Positions 15,265 to 23,778 of a stretch of 64,000 bases of DNA are shown one piece after another; the stretch's first letter is position 1; each line of letters begins with the position of its first letter. Position numbers and translations under genes: made by a program. The notes under the pieces were generated by a model. That model was not told where the DNA came from. It worked only from the letters and a program-made list of their open reading frames with translations, and ran no database searches. This stretch comes from Nocardia rhizosphaerihabitans (lineage in GTDB: Bacteria > Actinomycetota > Actinomycetes > Mycobacteriales > Mycobacteriaceae), in assembly GCF_014646295.1 (NCBI RefSeq), contig NZ_BMNE01000010.1, positions 157,142-221,141 of the forward strand, given 5' to 3'.

Positions 15265-16499
15265 GTGAAGTAGAGAAGCTGCAGCAGCGGTGGTCGGCCG
15301 CGATGATGAACAACTACGGCACCCCGAAGGTCGCGCTGGTGCGCGGCGCGGGCGCGGTGGTCTACGACGCCGACGGCAAGCGCTACGTCGACTTCCTCGG
15401 TGGCATCGCGGTGAACAGCCTCGGCCACGCCCACCCGGCCATCCTGGAAGCGGTCACCCAGCAGCTGGGCACGCTCGGCCACGTGTCGAACATCTATGCC
15501 AGCGAACCGGTGATCGAGCTGGCCGAGAAGCTGCTCGCGCACTTCGGCAACGGTGAGGGCAAGGCGTTCTTCTGCAACTCCGGAACCGAGGCCAACGAGG
15601 CCGCGTTCAAGATTGCCCGGCTGACCGGCCGGTCCAAGATCGTCGCCGCCGAGGAGGCCTTCCACGGCCGGACCATGGGCGCGCTCGCGCTGACCGGTCA
15701 GCCGTCGAAGCGGGAGCCGTTCGCGCCGATGCCGCCCGGCGTCGTGCACGTGCCCTACGGTGACGCGGACGCGCTCGAGCGGGTCGTCGATTCCGACACC
15801 GCCGCGGTGTTCCTCGAGCCGATGATGGGCGAGAGCGGTGTGGTCGTCCCGCCGTTCGACTACCTGGCGCGGGCGCGCGAGATCACCTCGCGGGCGGGCG
15901 CACTGCTGATCCTCGACGAGGTGCAGACCGGAATCGGCCGCACCGGAACGTTTTTCGCGCATCAGGCGGCGGGCATCGTGCCCGACGCGATCACCCTGGC
16001 CAAGGGCTTGGGCGGTGGCCTGCCGATCGGCGCCGTGCTGGCGCAGGGCCGGGCGGCCGAACTGCTCACCCCGGGCCTGCACGGGACGACCTTCGGCGGC
16101 AACCCCGTATGCGCCGCCGCGGCCTTGGCGGTGCTGCGCACGATCGACTCCGAAGATCTTCTCTCCCATGTGGAATGGGTCGGCAAGAAGCTCAGCGACG
16201 GCATCGCGCTGCTCGAGCATCCCGAGATCGATTACGTGCGCGGCGCGGGTCTGCTCATCGGCATCGTGTTGAAGAACGACATCTCGGCCTCTGTGGACGA
16301 GCGGGCGCGGGAGGCGGGCTACCTGATCAACCCCGCCAAGCCCAACGTGATCCGGTTGGCGCCGCCCCTGGTGCTCACCGAAACCCAGGCCGACAACTTC
16401 GTCGCCGACCTGCCCGAGATTCTCGACAAGGCCGCCGCCGATGCCGACGAACGAGCCGAGCAGCACCGCAGCCCGGATGCGAAGGGAGCGAGCAAGTGA
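15261..16499 (+). CDS. argD: Acetylornithine aminotransferase
   Basis: A 412-residue class III PLP aminotransferase that makes N-acetylornithine from the semialdehyde and glutamate. The PLP lysine is in TLAKGLGGGLPIGA, the cofactor-stacking region in FCNSGTEANEAAFK, and the ring-nitrogen aspartate in LILDEVQTG. The ATG at 15261 overlaps the argB stop as ATGA; the end overlaps argF. A charged tail after residue 395 (DADERAEQHRS) is slightly longer than usual but unremarkable. Confidence 0.97.
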   Translation: MSEVEKLQQRWSAAMMNNYGTPKVALVRGAGAVVYDADGKRYVDFLGGIAVNSLGHAHPAILEAVTQQLGTLGHVSNIYASEPVIELAEKLLAHFGNGEGKAFFCNSGTEANEAAFKIARLTGRSKIVAAEEAFHGRTMGALALTGQPSKREPFAPMPPGVVHVPYGDADALERVVDSDTAAVFLEPMMGESGVVVPPFDYLARAREITSRAGALLILDEVQTGIGRTGTFFAHQAAGIVPDAITLAKGLGGGLPIGAVLAQGRAAELLTPGLHGTTFGGNPVCAAAALAVLRTIDSEDLLSHVEWVGKKLSDGIALLEHPEIDYVRGAGLLIGIVLKNDISASVDERAREAGYLINPAKPNVIRLAPPLVLTETQADNFVADLPEILDKAAADADERAEQHRSPDAKGASK

Positions 16500-17428
16500 C
16501 CCTGCGCCACTTTCTGCGCGACGACGACGTGACACAGGCCGAACAGGCCGAAATCCTCGCCATCGCGGCGGAATTGAAGAAGAATCCGTTCGCGCACCGG
16601 CCGCTCGACGGCCCGCGCGGCGTCGGGGTGATCTTCGAGAAGAACTCCACCCGTACCCGGTTCTCGTTCGAGCTCGGCATCGCCCAGCTCGGCGGGCACG
16701 CGGTCGTCGTCGACGGCCGTGACACCCAGCTGGGCCGCGAGGAAACCCTCGGCGACACCGGCAGCGTCCTCTCGCGCTATGTGGACGCCATCGTGTGGCG
16801 GACCTTCGAACAGTCCCGTCTCGACGAGATGTCCACCACCGCGACGGTTCCCGTGGTGAACGCGCTGTCCAACGAGTTCCATCCCTGTCAGGTGCTCGCC
16901 GATCTGCAGACGATCACCGAACGCAAGGGCGCTCTCGCCGGCCTGAACCTCACCTACTTCGGCGACGGCGCCAACAACATGGCGCATTCGCTGCTGCTCG
17001 GCGGTGTGACGGCGGGCATGAACGTGACCGTCGCCGCGCCCGCCGGGTTCGAGCCGCTGCCGTGGATCCTGGACGCCGCCGCCAAGCGGGCCGCCGAGAC
17101 CGGGGCGACCGTGACGGTCACCCACGATCCGGTGGCCGGTGCGACGGGCGCCGACGTGCTCGTCACCGACACCTGGACCTCGATGGGCCAGGAGAACGAC
17201 GGCCTCGACCGCGTCGGCCCGTTCCGGCCGTTCCAGGTCAACGAGGCACTGCTCGCCGCCGCCGACCCGGAAGCCATCGTGATGCACTGCCTTCCGGCGC
17301 ACCGCGGCGAGGAGATCACCGACGAGGTGCTCGACGGCCCGCACAGCGTGGTCTGGGACGAAGCCGAGAACCGGCTGCACGCCCAGAAGGCGCTGCTGGT
17401 CTGGCTGCTCGCGAAAGCCGCCGCATGA
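16496..17428 (+). CDS. argF: Ornithine carbamoyltransferase
   Basis: A 310-residue transferase that joins carbamoyl phosphate to ornithine, giving citrulline. Carbamoyl-phosphate binding STRTR is in FEKNSTRTRFSFE near residue 50, the HPCQ motif near 128, and the ornithine-binding HCLPAHRGEE near 264. The GTG start at 16496 overlaps the argD stop as GTGA. A 34 bp gap separates it from argR, the only real gap inside the cluster. Confidence 0.97.
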   Translation: MTLRHFLRDDDVTQAEQAEILAIAAELKKNPFAHRPLDGPRGVGVIFEKNSTRTRFSFELGIAQLGGHAVVVDGRDTQLGREETLGDTGSVLSRYVDAIVWRTFEQSRLDEMSTTATVPVVNALSNEFHPCQVLADLQTITERKGALAGLNLTYFGDGANNMAHSLLLGGVTAGMNVTVAAPAGFEPLPWILDAAAKRAAETGATVTVTHDPVAGATGADVLVTDTWTSMGQENDGLDRVGPFRPFQVNEALLAAADPEAIVMHCLPAHRGEEITDEVLDGPHSVVWDEAENRLHAQKALLVWLLAKAAA

Positions 17429-17462
17429 GACCGCGAACCGGGGCCGGCGCGGAGGGCTGGCG

Positions 17463-17969
17463 ATGAGCACGGCGCCCGAGAAGGGCTCGCCCGCCATCGC
17501 CCGTACCCGCGCCGGCCGCCAATCGCGCATCGTGGAACTGCTGTCCGCGCATTCGGTCCGCAGCCAGACCGAACTCGCGACGCTGCTGGCCGCCGAGGGC
17601 ATCGAGACCACCCAGGCGACCCTGTCACGTGACCTCGACGAACTCGGCGCGGTGAAACTGCGCGCCGCCGACGGTGGCGCCGGCGTCTACGTCGTCCCCG
17701 AGGACGGCAGCCCCGTCCGCGGCGTCACCGGCGGCACCGGCCGCCTCTCCAAGCTCCTCGGCGACCTCCTGGTCTCCACCGACGCCAGCGGCAACCTCGC
17801 CGTCCTGCGCACCCCACCCGGCGCCGCCCACTTCCTGGCCAGCGCCCTCGACCGCGCCGCCTTGCCCTACATCGTCGGCACCATCGCCGGCGACGACACC
17901 ATCGCCGTCATCGCCCGCGAACCCCTCACCGGCGCCGAACTGGCCGCGAAAATCGAACGCCTGGCCTGA
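17463..17969 (+). CDS. argR: Arginine repressor
   Basis: A 168-residue ArgR. The N-terminal winged helix covers residues about 17-78 (RQSRIVELLSAHSVRSQTEL, TQATLSRDLDELGAVKL), and the C-terminal oligomerisation and arginine-binding domain has the GTIAGDDTIAVIA motif near 137. With arginine it hexamerises and binds ARG boxes such as those before argC and argG. It is the last gene of argCJBDFR here; in the mycobacterial order argG and argH would follow directly, but they are about 13.7 kb away. Confidence 0.96.
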   Translation: MSTAPEKGSPAIARTRAGRQSRIVELLSAHSVRSQTELATLLAAEGIETTQATLSRDLDELGAVKLRAADGGAGVYVVPEDGSPVRGVTGGTGRLSKLLGDLLVSTDASGNLAVLRTPPGAAHFLASALDRAALPYIVGTIAGDDTIAVIAREPLTGAELAAKIERLA

Positions 17970-18072
17970 CCGGGGCATTGTTCGGCAGCCGGTCCTGGTA
18001 TCCAACGATGGACGCATAAAGTTAAGTAACGATGCTGCTTAGCTAACGCTGACGGCTCAGCGGCCTCGCCGG

Positions 18073-18543
18073 TTATTCCCTGGCGGCGCCCGGGGGCCAG
18101 ACGATGTCGACGGGGATGGCTCGGGTGTGGGCGAGGGCTACGACGGTGGCAGTGCCGCCGCGGGCGCCGTGGTCGCCGTCCCAGACTGCGATGAGGCGGT
18201 CGCAGTGGTCGAGGAGGACTTTGTTGGCTGCTTCGTAGGCGGCTCGGCCTGCGTCGTCGAAGTCCATTACGCGCGCCGTGTGGGCTTTGGCGAGGAGGTT
18301 GTCGAAGCGGGGGAGGTCGTCGGGCTTTACCTGGGCTGTTCGATAGTTTCGGGAGGGCAGCACAACCTCCAGTCGGCCGCCGTGGTCCAGGACCGCCTCC
18401 GCGAAGACCGAGTCTGCGCCGCGGGCGAGGCAGGTGATGCCGACCAGGTCGGGGATATCGGCGAGGAGGGCCGACAGGGCGTCCCGGACCAGGGGTTCGG
18501 TGGCGGCGGTGATATTCATGTGTCCGGTCACGCTGATCCGCAT
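18073..18543 (-). CDS. SLOG-superfamily nucleotide-binding protein
   Basis: A 156-residue single-domain Rossmann-like protein. The start MRISVTGHMNI gives the glycine turn after the first strand, LARGADSVFAEAVLDHGG the second conserved region, and CDRLIAVWDGDHGARGGTA the GGT/A-rich ligand loop, all typical of the DprA/LOG-like SLOG fold. SLOG domains bind nucleotides or nucleotide-derived ligands, and stand-alone forms are proposed sensors or processors in signalling and conflict systems. It follows the DUF4184 membrane gene by 7 bp and must share its transcript. Function is not established. Confidence 0.75.
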   Translation of the reverse strand: MRISVTGHMNITAATEPLVRDALSALLADIPDLVGITCLARGADSVFAEAVLDHGGRLEVVLPSRNYRTAQVKPDDLPRFDNLLAKAHTARVMDFDDAGRAAYEAANKVLLDHCDRLIAVWDGDHGARGGTATVVALAHTRAIPVDIVWPPGAARE

Positions 18544-18550
18544 TCGTCCA

Positions 18551-19318
18551 TCATGCCGGGTGTGCGACGGCTGGCGTCGCCGTGCCGGTCCGTGGCTGTG
18601 TCAGCGCGCGATGAGGCGCCGTCATGACATGCCAGAGCAGCAGAGAGATCGTCCAGGTGAAGCCCATGCCCTGGGCTGCGCCGACGATCGTGTGGCGGAT
18701 GAGGTCGTAGGTGCTGGTTCGGGTGACCGGGTTGTCGGCGGCCGAGGCGGCAGCGGCGACGGGTGTGAGAAGAAGAATGGTGAGGACCGCGCGGCGCCAC
18801 GGGGCGGGCATGGTTGGTGGGTGCCGGCGAGTGCGGCGAGCGAGGACATAGGCGAGCACTGCCGTGCCGACCAGCGACGAGGCGTAGCCGAGCACGTTGT
18901 AGGCCTTGTGTGGTTCGAAAATCGGAGCGCGCAACAGATCCCAGTGCTGAACCGCGAAACCTCCTGTCTGCGTGAAGGAATCCCACACAATGTGGGTCGT
19001 CGCGCCGAGAGCGAGGGCGATGATCGTCGACGATGCTCGATGCCAGGCGCCGCGATGAACCGGTGCGGACAGTGCGACGCGATAGGGGAGTAGGGCGGCA
19101 GCAGGCCCGGCGGAGAGTCGGAAGGCCGACAGCAGCGCGAGCCCGATCACCAGATCCCAGCCGAGGACGCCGAGCGGCGAGTGGGTTGTGCTGCCGCTGA
19201 CCGGAATCGGCAGGTAGTAGACGGCATCCGGGGCCACCGATCCGGCGATCAATGCGGGCAGTGTAAGGAATCGGCGACACGGCAGCACAGCCAGCGGGTG
19301 GGCGAGCGTGAACGGCAC
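18551..19318 (-). CDS. DUF4184 family membrane protein
   Basis: A 255-residue protein using the GTG at 19318, which gives MPFTLAHPLAVLPC, the diagnostic DUF4184 start; an upstream start at 19393 adds an unrelated tail. It has five to six membrane segments and conserved polar residues in AGSVAPDAVYYLPI and THIVWDSFTQTGG, reminiscent of the YdjM-like membrane metal-dependent hydrolases. Function is unknown for the family. It is immediately upstream of the SLOG gene, so the pair may act together, the membrane protein as effector or hydrolase. That is inference from linkage only. Confidence 0.8.
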   Translation of the reverse strand: MPFTLAHPLAVLPCRRFLTLPALIAGSVAPDAVYYLPIPVSGSTTHSPLGVLGWDLVIGLALLSAFRLSAGPAAALLPYRVALSAPVHRGAWHRASSTIIALALGATTHIVWDSFTQTGGFAVQHWDLLRAPIFEPHKAYNVLGYASSLVGTAVLAYVLARRTRRHPPTMPAPWRRAVLTILLLTPVAAAASAADNPVTRTSTYDLIRHTIVGAAQGMGFTWTISLLLWHVMTAPHRALTQPRTGTATPAVAHPA

Positions 19319-19400
19319 CGGCTCAACGTATTCCGCGGATGCAGAGGAGCTGTGGCGCTCGTGCGGAGAGTTTGTCGCGACGCACGTGCCCACAACCCGC

Positions 19401-19766
19401 TCAGTTCCGTGCGTGGTCCCTGGCGGGCAGGGCGACTCTGGTCAGGCGTACGACTGTCCACGCGCCCGCGCCCGCTGCCAGCGCCGCGCAGGCCAGGAGG
19501 ATGGCCGCGGTGACACCGTAGGCCACCCACGAGGGCACCAACTGCTCCAGCCCACGTACCAGTGCGGCCAGGGCGAAGGCACCGCCGATCACCGCGGCGA
19601 CGGTGGCGACGGTGAGCGTCAGGGCCGCAGCGATCGCCAAGCGCAGCCGTCCCGCGAGGATCGCGGCAATGGTGGTGGCCTGACGGCGTATCCGGCGCGC
19701 GACCGGCGTGCGCAGCACATTGTGGAGGGTGGAGTCCGGTCGCGGCAGGGTGGTCTGGTGGCTCAT
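19401..19766 (-). CDS. Small two-TM membrane protein at the end of the mce operon
   Basis: A 121-residue protein with two hydrophobic segments, about residues 42-68 and 80-105, separated by a short loop and flanked by arginine-rich ends. It starts 16 bp after the mce-associated gene in the same orientation, so it likely belongs to the mce transcript. The helical-hairpin look resembles actinobacterial holin-X or phage-shock-like proteins, but I do not see a decisive motif. Possibly a small accessory subunit of the mce complex. Confidence 0.65.
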   Translation of the reverse strand: MSHQTTLPRPDSTLHNVLRTPVARRIRRQATTIAAILAGRLRLAIAAALTLTVATVAAVIGGAFALAALVRGLEQLVPSWVAYGVTAAILLACAALAAGAGAWTVVRLTRVALPARDHARN

Positions 19767-19782
19767 GGCGAAGTCCTGTCGA

Positions 19783-20439
19783 TCAGTGGGCGAGCATCGG
19801 GGAGCTGACTTTGCTGACCAGCCAGCGGTCGGCGTCCTTGCGGAGTGACATCGTCACCGAGAGCTGGCCGGGCGCGGGTACGCCCTTGGTGCCGAGGCTG
19901 GTGATCGTCTGATTGATGACGGCGACGGCCTGGGCGGTGGTCTCGTCGGCGGATTCGATGGCGCACTGAACGTTGCCGACGGTGGAGACGACTTGCCCCT
20001 GGGTCAGGACATCGCGCAGATCCTTGCTGGTGGCGTCGAATTCGGTCTTCCAGTCGCCGGTGGCGCCCGCCAGGACCGCGGCGAAATAGGTGTCGAGATT
20101 CTTGGCGTCGTAGCGGGCCAGGACCGGGGCGTAGGCGCAGGCCGCCTGCTGGGCGGCGGCGCGAGCGTCCTCCCGCGAACGGATCCGGTGATTGTCCACG
20201 GCCAAGTAGGAGGCGACACCGACCGCGACCAGAGCGACCATCGAGACCAGGGTGACGGTGCGGCCCAGCGTGATTCGACGCGTGATGCCCGCCTGGTCGA
20301 TCCTCGACTCGGCACCGGCCTCGGGCACGATCGGCTCATCGGCGGCGACCGGTTCGCTGTCATTACGTTCGGTGATGATCGGATCGTCGGTCGACTGCTC
20401 GTCGGTGGTCATCGGTACGTCCTCGGTAAGTGGATTCAT
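19783..20439 (-). CDS. Mce-associated membrane protein
   Basis: A 218-residue protein. An acidic, disordered N-terminus (residues 1-50) precedes one transmembrane helix (about 60-82) and an exported alpha/beta domain ending in a VTMSLRKDADRWLVSKVSSP strand, the standard Mas (mce-associated) architecture. Mas proteins stabilise or assist Mce complexes. The ATG at 20439 overlaps the mceF stop as ATGA; ATG 20412 with GAGGAC upstream is an alternative. It is the seventh mce-type gene of the operon. Confidence 0.85.
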   Translation of the reverse strand: MNPLTEDVPMTTDEQSTDDPIITERNDSEPVAADEPIVPEAGAESRIDQAGITRRITLGRTVTLVSMVALVAVGVASYLAVDNHRIRSREDARAAAQQAACAYAPVLARYDAKNLDTYFAAVLAGATGDWKTEFDATSKDLRDVLTQGQVVSTVGNVQCAIESADETTAQAVAVINQTITSLGTKGVPAPGQLSVTMSLRKDADRWLVSKVSSPMLAH

Positions 20440-21632
20440 CTGGCGGGCAGGGGAACAGACAGCTCGTTGCCGGTGACGCCGGGCGGCGGACCCGACCCGT
20501 TGTCGCGGCCCGCGGGCCGTGGCGCATTGGCCGAGCCACGGATCTGGAGTTCGGGTTGGCTGGTGACGCAGTAGTTGTAGAGCCGCGTGCGGCCGTCGGA
20601 AACCTCGACGGGGGAGACCGGGATCGACTCGTATTCACAGGTCGGGCGCGGCCACGCCTCCGCCAGCGTGTGGAAAGCGTTGTCGTGGGCCGGGATACCG
20701 ACGGCGATGACACCGGTGCGCAAGGCGGGGAACAGCGCCGTCATCGCGGGCGTGCGCAGGCGCGCGGCCTTGGTGATCGCGACGAAGTTGGTCACCAGGT
20801 TCGTCAGCGGATCGGTGGTGTCGGCGAGCACACCGCCCAGCGAGGCGAGCCGCCCCGGCCCGAGGTCGAGTAGCTCGCGGACCTCCTGATCGGCGGCGCT
20901 CATCTGGTCGAACAGCGTGCCCGAACCGCGCACGAGGGTGGCGAGGTCGGGTTGCGCGTGGCTGGTCGTCTCCGCGATGACCTGGAGATTCCGGATCAGC
21001 TCGGTGGTCTGCGGCAGCAACCCGGTGAGCCCGGCCATCGCCTGACTGAGTCCGCTGATGACGGTGCGCAGCACATCCGGCCCACCGCCGAGCGCGCGAT
21101 CGAGCTCGTCGACGATCACGGTGAGCCGCTCCGGATTCATCCCGGCGACCAGCGCCCCGGTGTTCGACAGGAACGAGTCGATGGTGACCGGGGTGCTCAC
21201 CTGATCCGCCGACACGACGGCACCGTCGGCGAGATAGGGACCGTCGCCGGTACTCGGCCGGAAGTCGAGATACTGCTCGCCCGCCGCCGACAACCGGCCC
21301 ACCGCCACGGGTGAGCCGACGGGAATGCGTGCGGCACTGTCGATGTCGGCGTCGGCGCGAATCCCGGTGCCGTCGATTCCGATCGCGCGCACAGACCCTA
21401 CCTTCACGCCGCGAACGGTGACGGTGCTGTGCGGCAGCAGGCCACCGGAGCGGTCCAGGTGCACCCGCACAGTGTAGGTCGTGCGCAGCGGCCGCACCCC
21501 GACCACATCGACGGCGATGTACCCGGAGCCGACGACGAGCAGCCCGACCATCCCGAGCATGGCGAACACCGTCCGCCTCCCGTGGGCCCAACGAGCCAGG
21601 CGGACAACGAGTCCGGCACCTCGATCGATCAT
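20436..21632 (-). CDS. mceF: MCE family protein (mceF position)
   Basis: A 398-residue substrate-binding protein of the mce lipid importer. One N-terminal membrane anchor (about residues 22-43) precedes the MlaD-type domain (TYTVRVHLDRSGGLLPHSTV, VRGVKVGSVRAI), then a long helical region that in known complexes forms part of a periplasmic tunnel, and a Pro/Gly-rich tail. The start overlaps mceE and the stop overlaps the mce-associated gene, each by four bases. Confidence 0.93.
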   Translation of the reverse strand: MIDRGAGLVVRLARWAHGRRTVFAMLGMVGLLVVGSGYIAVDVVGVRPLRTTYTVRVHLDRSGGLLPHSTVTVRGVKVGSVRAIGIDGTGIRADADIDSAARIPVGSPVAVGRLSAAGEQYLDFRPSTGDGPYLADGAVVSADQVSTPVTIDSFLSNTGALVAGMNPERLTVIVDELDRALGGGPDVLRTVISGLSQAMAGLTGLLPQTTELIRNLQVIAETTSHAQPDLATLVRGSGTLFDQMSAADQEVRELLDLGPGRLASLGGVLADTTDPLTNLVTNFVAITKAARLRTPAMTALFPALRTGVIAVGIPAHDNAFHTLAEAWPRPTCEYESIPVSPVEVSDGRTRLYNYCVTSQPELQIRGSANAPRPAGRDNGSGPPPGVTGNELSVPLPAR

Positions 21633-22705
21633 CGGTGTCCTCCCTGCAACCGGCCGAGCACCCGCGCCAGCACCTGGGACAGGCTGCCGATGAACGCGGT
21701 CACATCGGTGCCGTCGGGCAATCTGCTGCCCGACGGATCGGTCAGCGCGCCGACGTCCAGATACGACACGGTCGCGGCGACAGCCAGACTCGACCCCTGG
21801 GTGCTGGCCTGCACCGCGGGGGCGAGCGCGTTGAACTGGTCGAGGGTGCCCGCGAGATCGTCGCCCATCCGGGTGAATCCCTCCATCAGCCGCTGGACGC
21901 TGTCGAACAGGCTGAGGAATTCGGGTCCGGTGGTGGTCGTGAAGTCGCCGAGTGCGGCGGTCACGGTGGATACCTTCGTCGTGAGATCGGCGATGGCCCT
22001 GTTGTTCTCGGCGATCACCGCGATCAGATCGGGGAACGTGTCGGCGGCCTGCCCGAGTTCGGTCTTGCGGGTCCGCAGGGTCGAGGTGAGGCCGTCGAGA
22101 CCGTGCAGGACCGAATCTATCTGGCCTGTCCGCTGATTCAGCGCACCGAGGACGGCGGTGAGTTCGGTGAGCAGATGCGACAGTTGCGGTCCGCGGCCGC
22201 CGACGATCGAGTTCAGCTCCGAGGTGATGCGCGCGACCTGGTTCATCGCCCCACCGTCGAGCAGCATCGACATCGCCATCATCAGCTCCTCCACCGAGGC
22301 GCCCGCGGAGGTGTGCTCGCGGTCGATGACGTCACCGTCGCCGAGCAGCGGCGCACCGGGCCGGTGTTCGGGCAGGGTGACGGCGACGTGGATGTCACCC
22401 AGTGGCGTCGACTGCCGCAGTTCGGCCCGGGTGCCGCGGGGCAGCGCGATGTCGCGACGCACCTCGAGCTCGACATCGGCCAGGAAGTTCGTGGTGTCGA
22501 TCCCGGTCACGACGCCGATGTCGATGCCGCCGATCTTCACCCGCGCCCGTTCCGGGAGATTGAGCGCGTTGTCGAACACCGCGTGCAGCCGATAGGACGG
22601 GCCGTCCACGCCCGGCCTGGGCAAGGGAACGGTGTCGACGGTGCACGAAGCGAGACTCAACGTGGCCAGAACCGTGACGGCGACCCGGGCGGTGCGGCCG
22701 TTCAT
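21629..22705 (-). CDS. mceE: MCE family lipoprotein (mceE position, LprK-like)
   Basis: A 358-residue protein starting at ATG 22705 (MNGRTARVAVTV). The signal peptide ends with the lipobox LASC, so Cys19-20 should be acylated and the protein anchored outside the membrane; the MceE position is the usual lipoprotein of actinobacterial mce loci. The MlaD domain follows (YRLHAVFDNALNLPERARVK, GGIDIGVVTGID). Overlaps mceD and mceF by four bases each. Confidence 0.92.
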   Translation of the reverse strand: MNGRTARVAVTVLATLSLASCTVDTVPLPRPGVDGPSYRLHAVFDNALNLPERARVKIGGIDIGVVTGIDTTNFLADVELEVRRDIALPRGTRAELRQSTPLGDIHVAVTLPEHRPGAPLLGDGDVIDREHTSAGASVEELMMAMSMLLDGGAMNQVARITSELNSIVGGRGPQLSHLLTELTAVLGALNQRTGQIDSVLHGLDGLTSTLRTRKTELGQAADTFPDLIAVIAENNRAIADLTTKVSTVTAALGDFTTTTGPEFLSLFDSVQRLMEGFTRMGDDLAGTLDQFNALAPAVQASTQGSSLAVAATVSYLDVGALTDPSGSRLPDGTDVTAFIGSLSQVLARVLGRLQGGHR

Positions 22706-23778
22706 TCGGTGAGTCCCAGCAGCGCGGCGGTCAGACCGAAGTCCGGGCCGAAGTCCATCAGCTTGCCGGTGCGGCAGCCGTCGGCGCGCAGGGCGAGCCG
22801 CTCGCACAAGGTCGACAGGATCTCGTTGTCCAGCACCGATTTATCGGTGAGCAAGTGCAACCGCATCGCCTGATGTTCGGTGCTGACCGACCGGCTGAGG
22901 TTTTCGAACAGCAGCGGCGCCACGTCGACGATCTCGGTGAGCCCCCGGGCATTGTCGCGCATCTGCGCGGTGATGCCGACGAGACGGTTCACCGCGTCGG
23001 TCAGCGGCACGCGGTTCTCGGTGAGGACGGTCGAGGTGTTGGCGATGAAGTCGTTGACCTGGGCGAGCACCGCCGCCAACCCGGGCGCCTGCTCGGCGAG
23101 CAGGGTCACCAGTTCGGTGAGGCGGGCGCTGAAGTCGCGCACCGTCTGATCGTTGCCGGCCACCACCGCGGTGAGTTCGTTCAATTCGACGATGGTGCTG
23201 GAGATCTGGTCACGGTTGGCCAGCGTCACCTCGAAGGCGCCTGCCAGTGCGTCGAGGGTCTCGCGAATGCGGTCGCCGTTGCCGTCGAGCATCGGGAACA
23301 GGACACGGCTGGCCATCGGGCCGTCAGTGTTGTCGCCCTTCAACGATGCGCCGAGCTGCTCGAAGTTGCGCAGGATGCGGTCGAGTTCGACGGGAGTTCT
23401 GGTGCGCGCCAGGGGGATATGGGTGCCATCGGTCAGTGTCGGACCCTCACCGGTGTAGGCGGGAGTGAGTTCCACGTGCCGATTGGTGATGAGCTGCGGG
23501 GAGACCAGCGCTGCCATCGCATCGGCAGGCAGCTCGGTGCCCTCCTCGATGGTCATCCGCACCTCGACGAAGGCTCCCCGCTGTTCGATCGCGTCGACCC
23601 GGCCCACCGGAACGCCGAGCACCGAGACCTCGTTGCCGACGAAAAGACCGGCGGCACTGTCGAAATCGGCGCTGATCTGCATCGTGTCCGGCCGCAGCGA
23701 CATCGGGATCGACGAGCATCCGGCACCGGCCGCGGTCAGTGCCACCAGAACGGCGGCTCGAATTGCTCTGCGCATCAT
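22702..23778 (-). CDS. mceD: MCE family protein (mceD position) with lipobox-like signal
   Basis: A 358-residue protein starting MMRRAIRAAVLVALT at 23778. The hydrophobic leader ends AAGAGCSS, which looks like a lipobox although the -3 residue is not the usual leucine. The MCE/MlaD domain is clear (MQISADFDSAAGLFVGNEV, VLGVPVGRVDAI), followed by the helical region. Two consecutive Cys-bearing leaders (D and E) are not the textbook pattern, where only MceE is a lipoprotein. Overlaps mceC and mceE by four bases. Confidence 0.9.
   Translation of the reverse strand: MMRRAIRAAVLVALTAAGAGCSSIPMSLRPDTMQISADFDSAAGLFVGNEVSVLGVPVGRVDAIEQRGAFVEVRMTIEEGTELPADAMAALVSPQLITNRHVELTPAYTGEGPTLTDGTHIPLARTRTPVELDRILRNFEQLGASLKGDNTDGPMASRVLFPMLDGNGDRIRETLDALAGAFEVTLANRDQISSTIVELNELTAVVAGNDQTVRDFSARLTELVTLLAEQAPGLAAVLAQVNDFIANTSTVLTENRVPLTDAVNRLVGITAQMRDNARGLTEIVDVAPLLFENLSRSVSTEHQAMRLHLLTDKSVLDNEILSTLCERLALRADGCRTGKLMDFGPDFGLTAALLGLTE

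Noticed and set aside
17998..18060. AT-richer stretch between argR and the SLOG gene as an attachment site
   Set aside because: Only a weak imperfect dyad (GTTAAG...GCTAAC) is visible, with no integrase, tRNA or direct repeat nearby.
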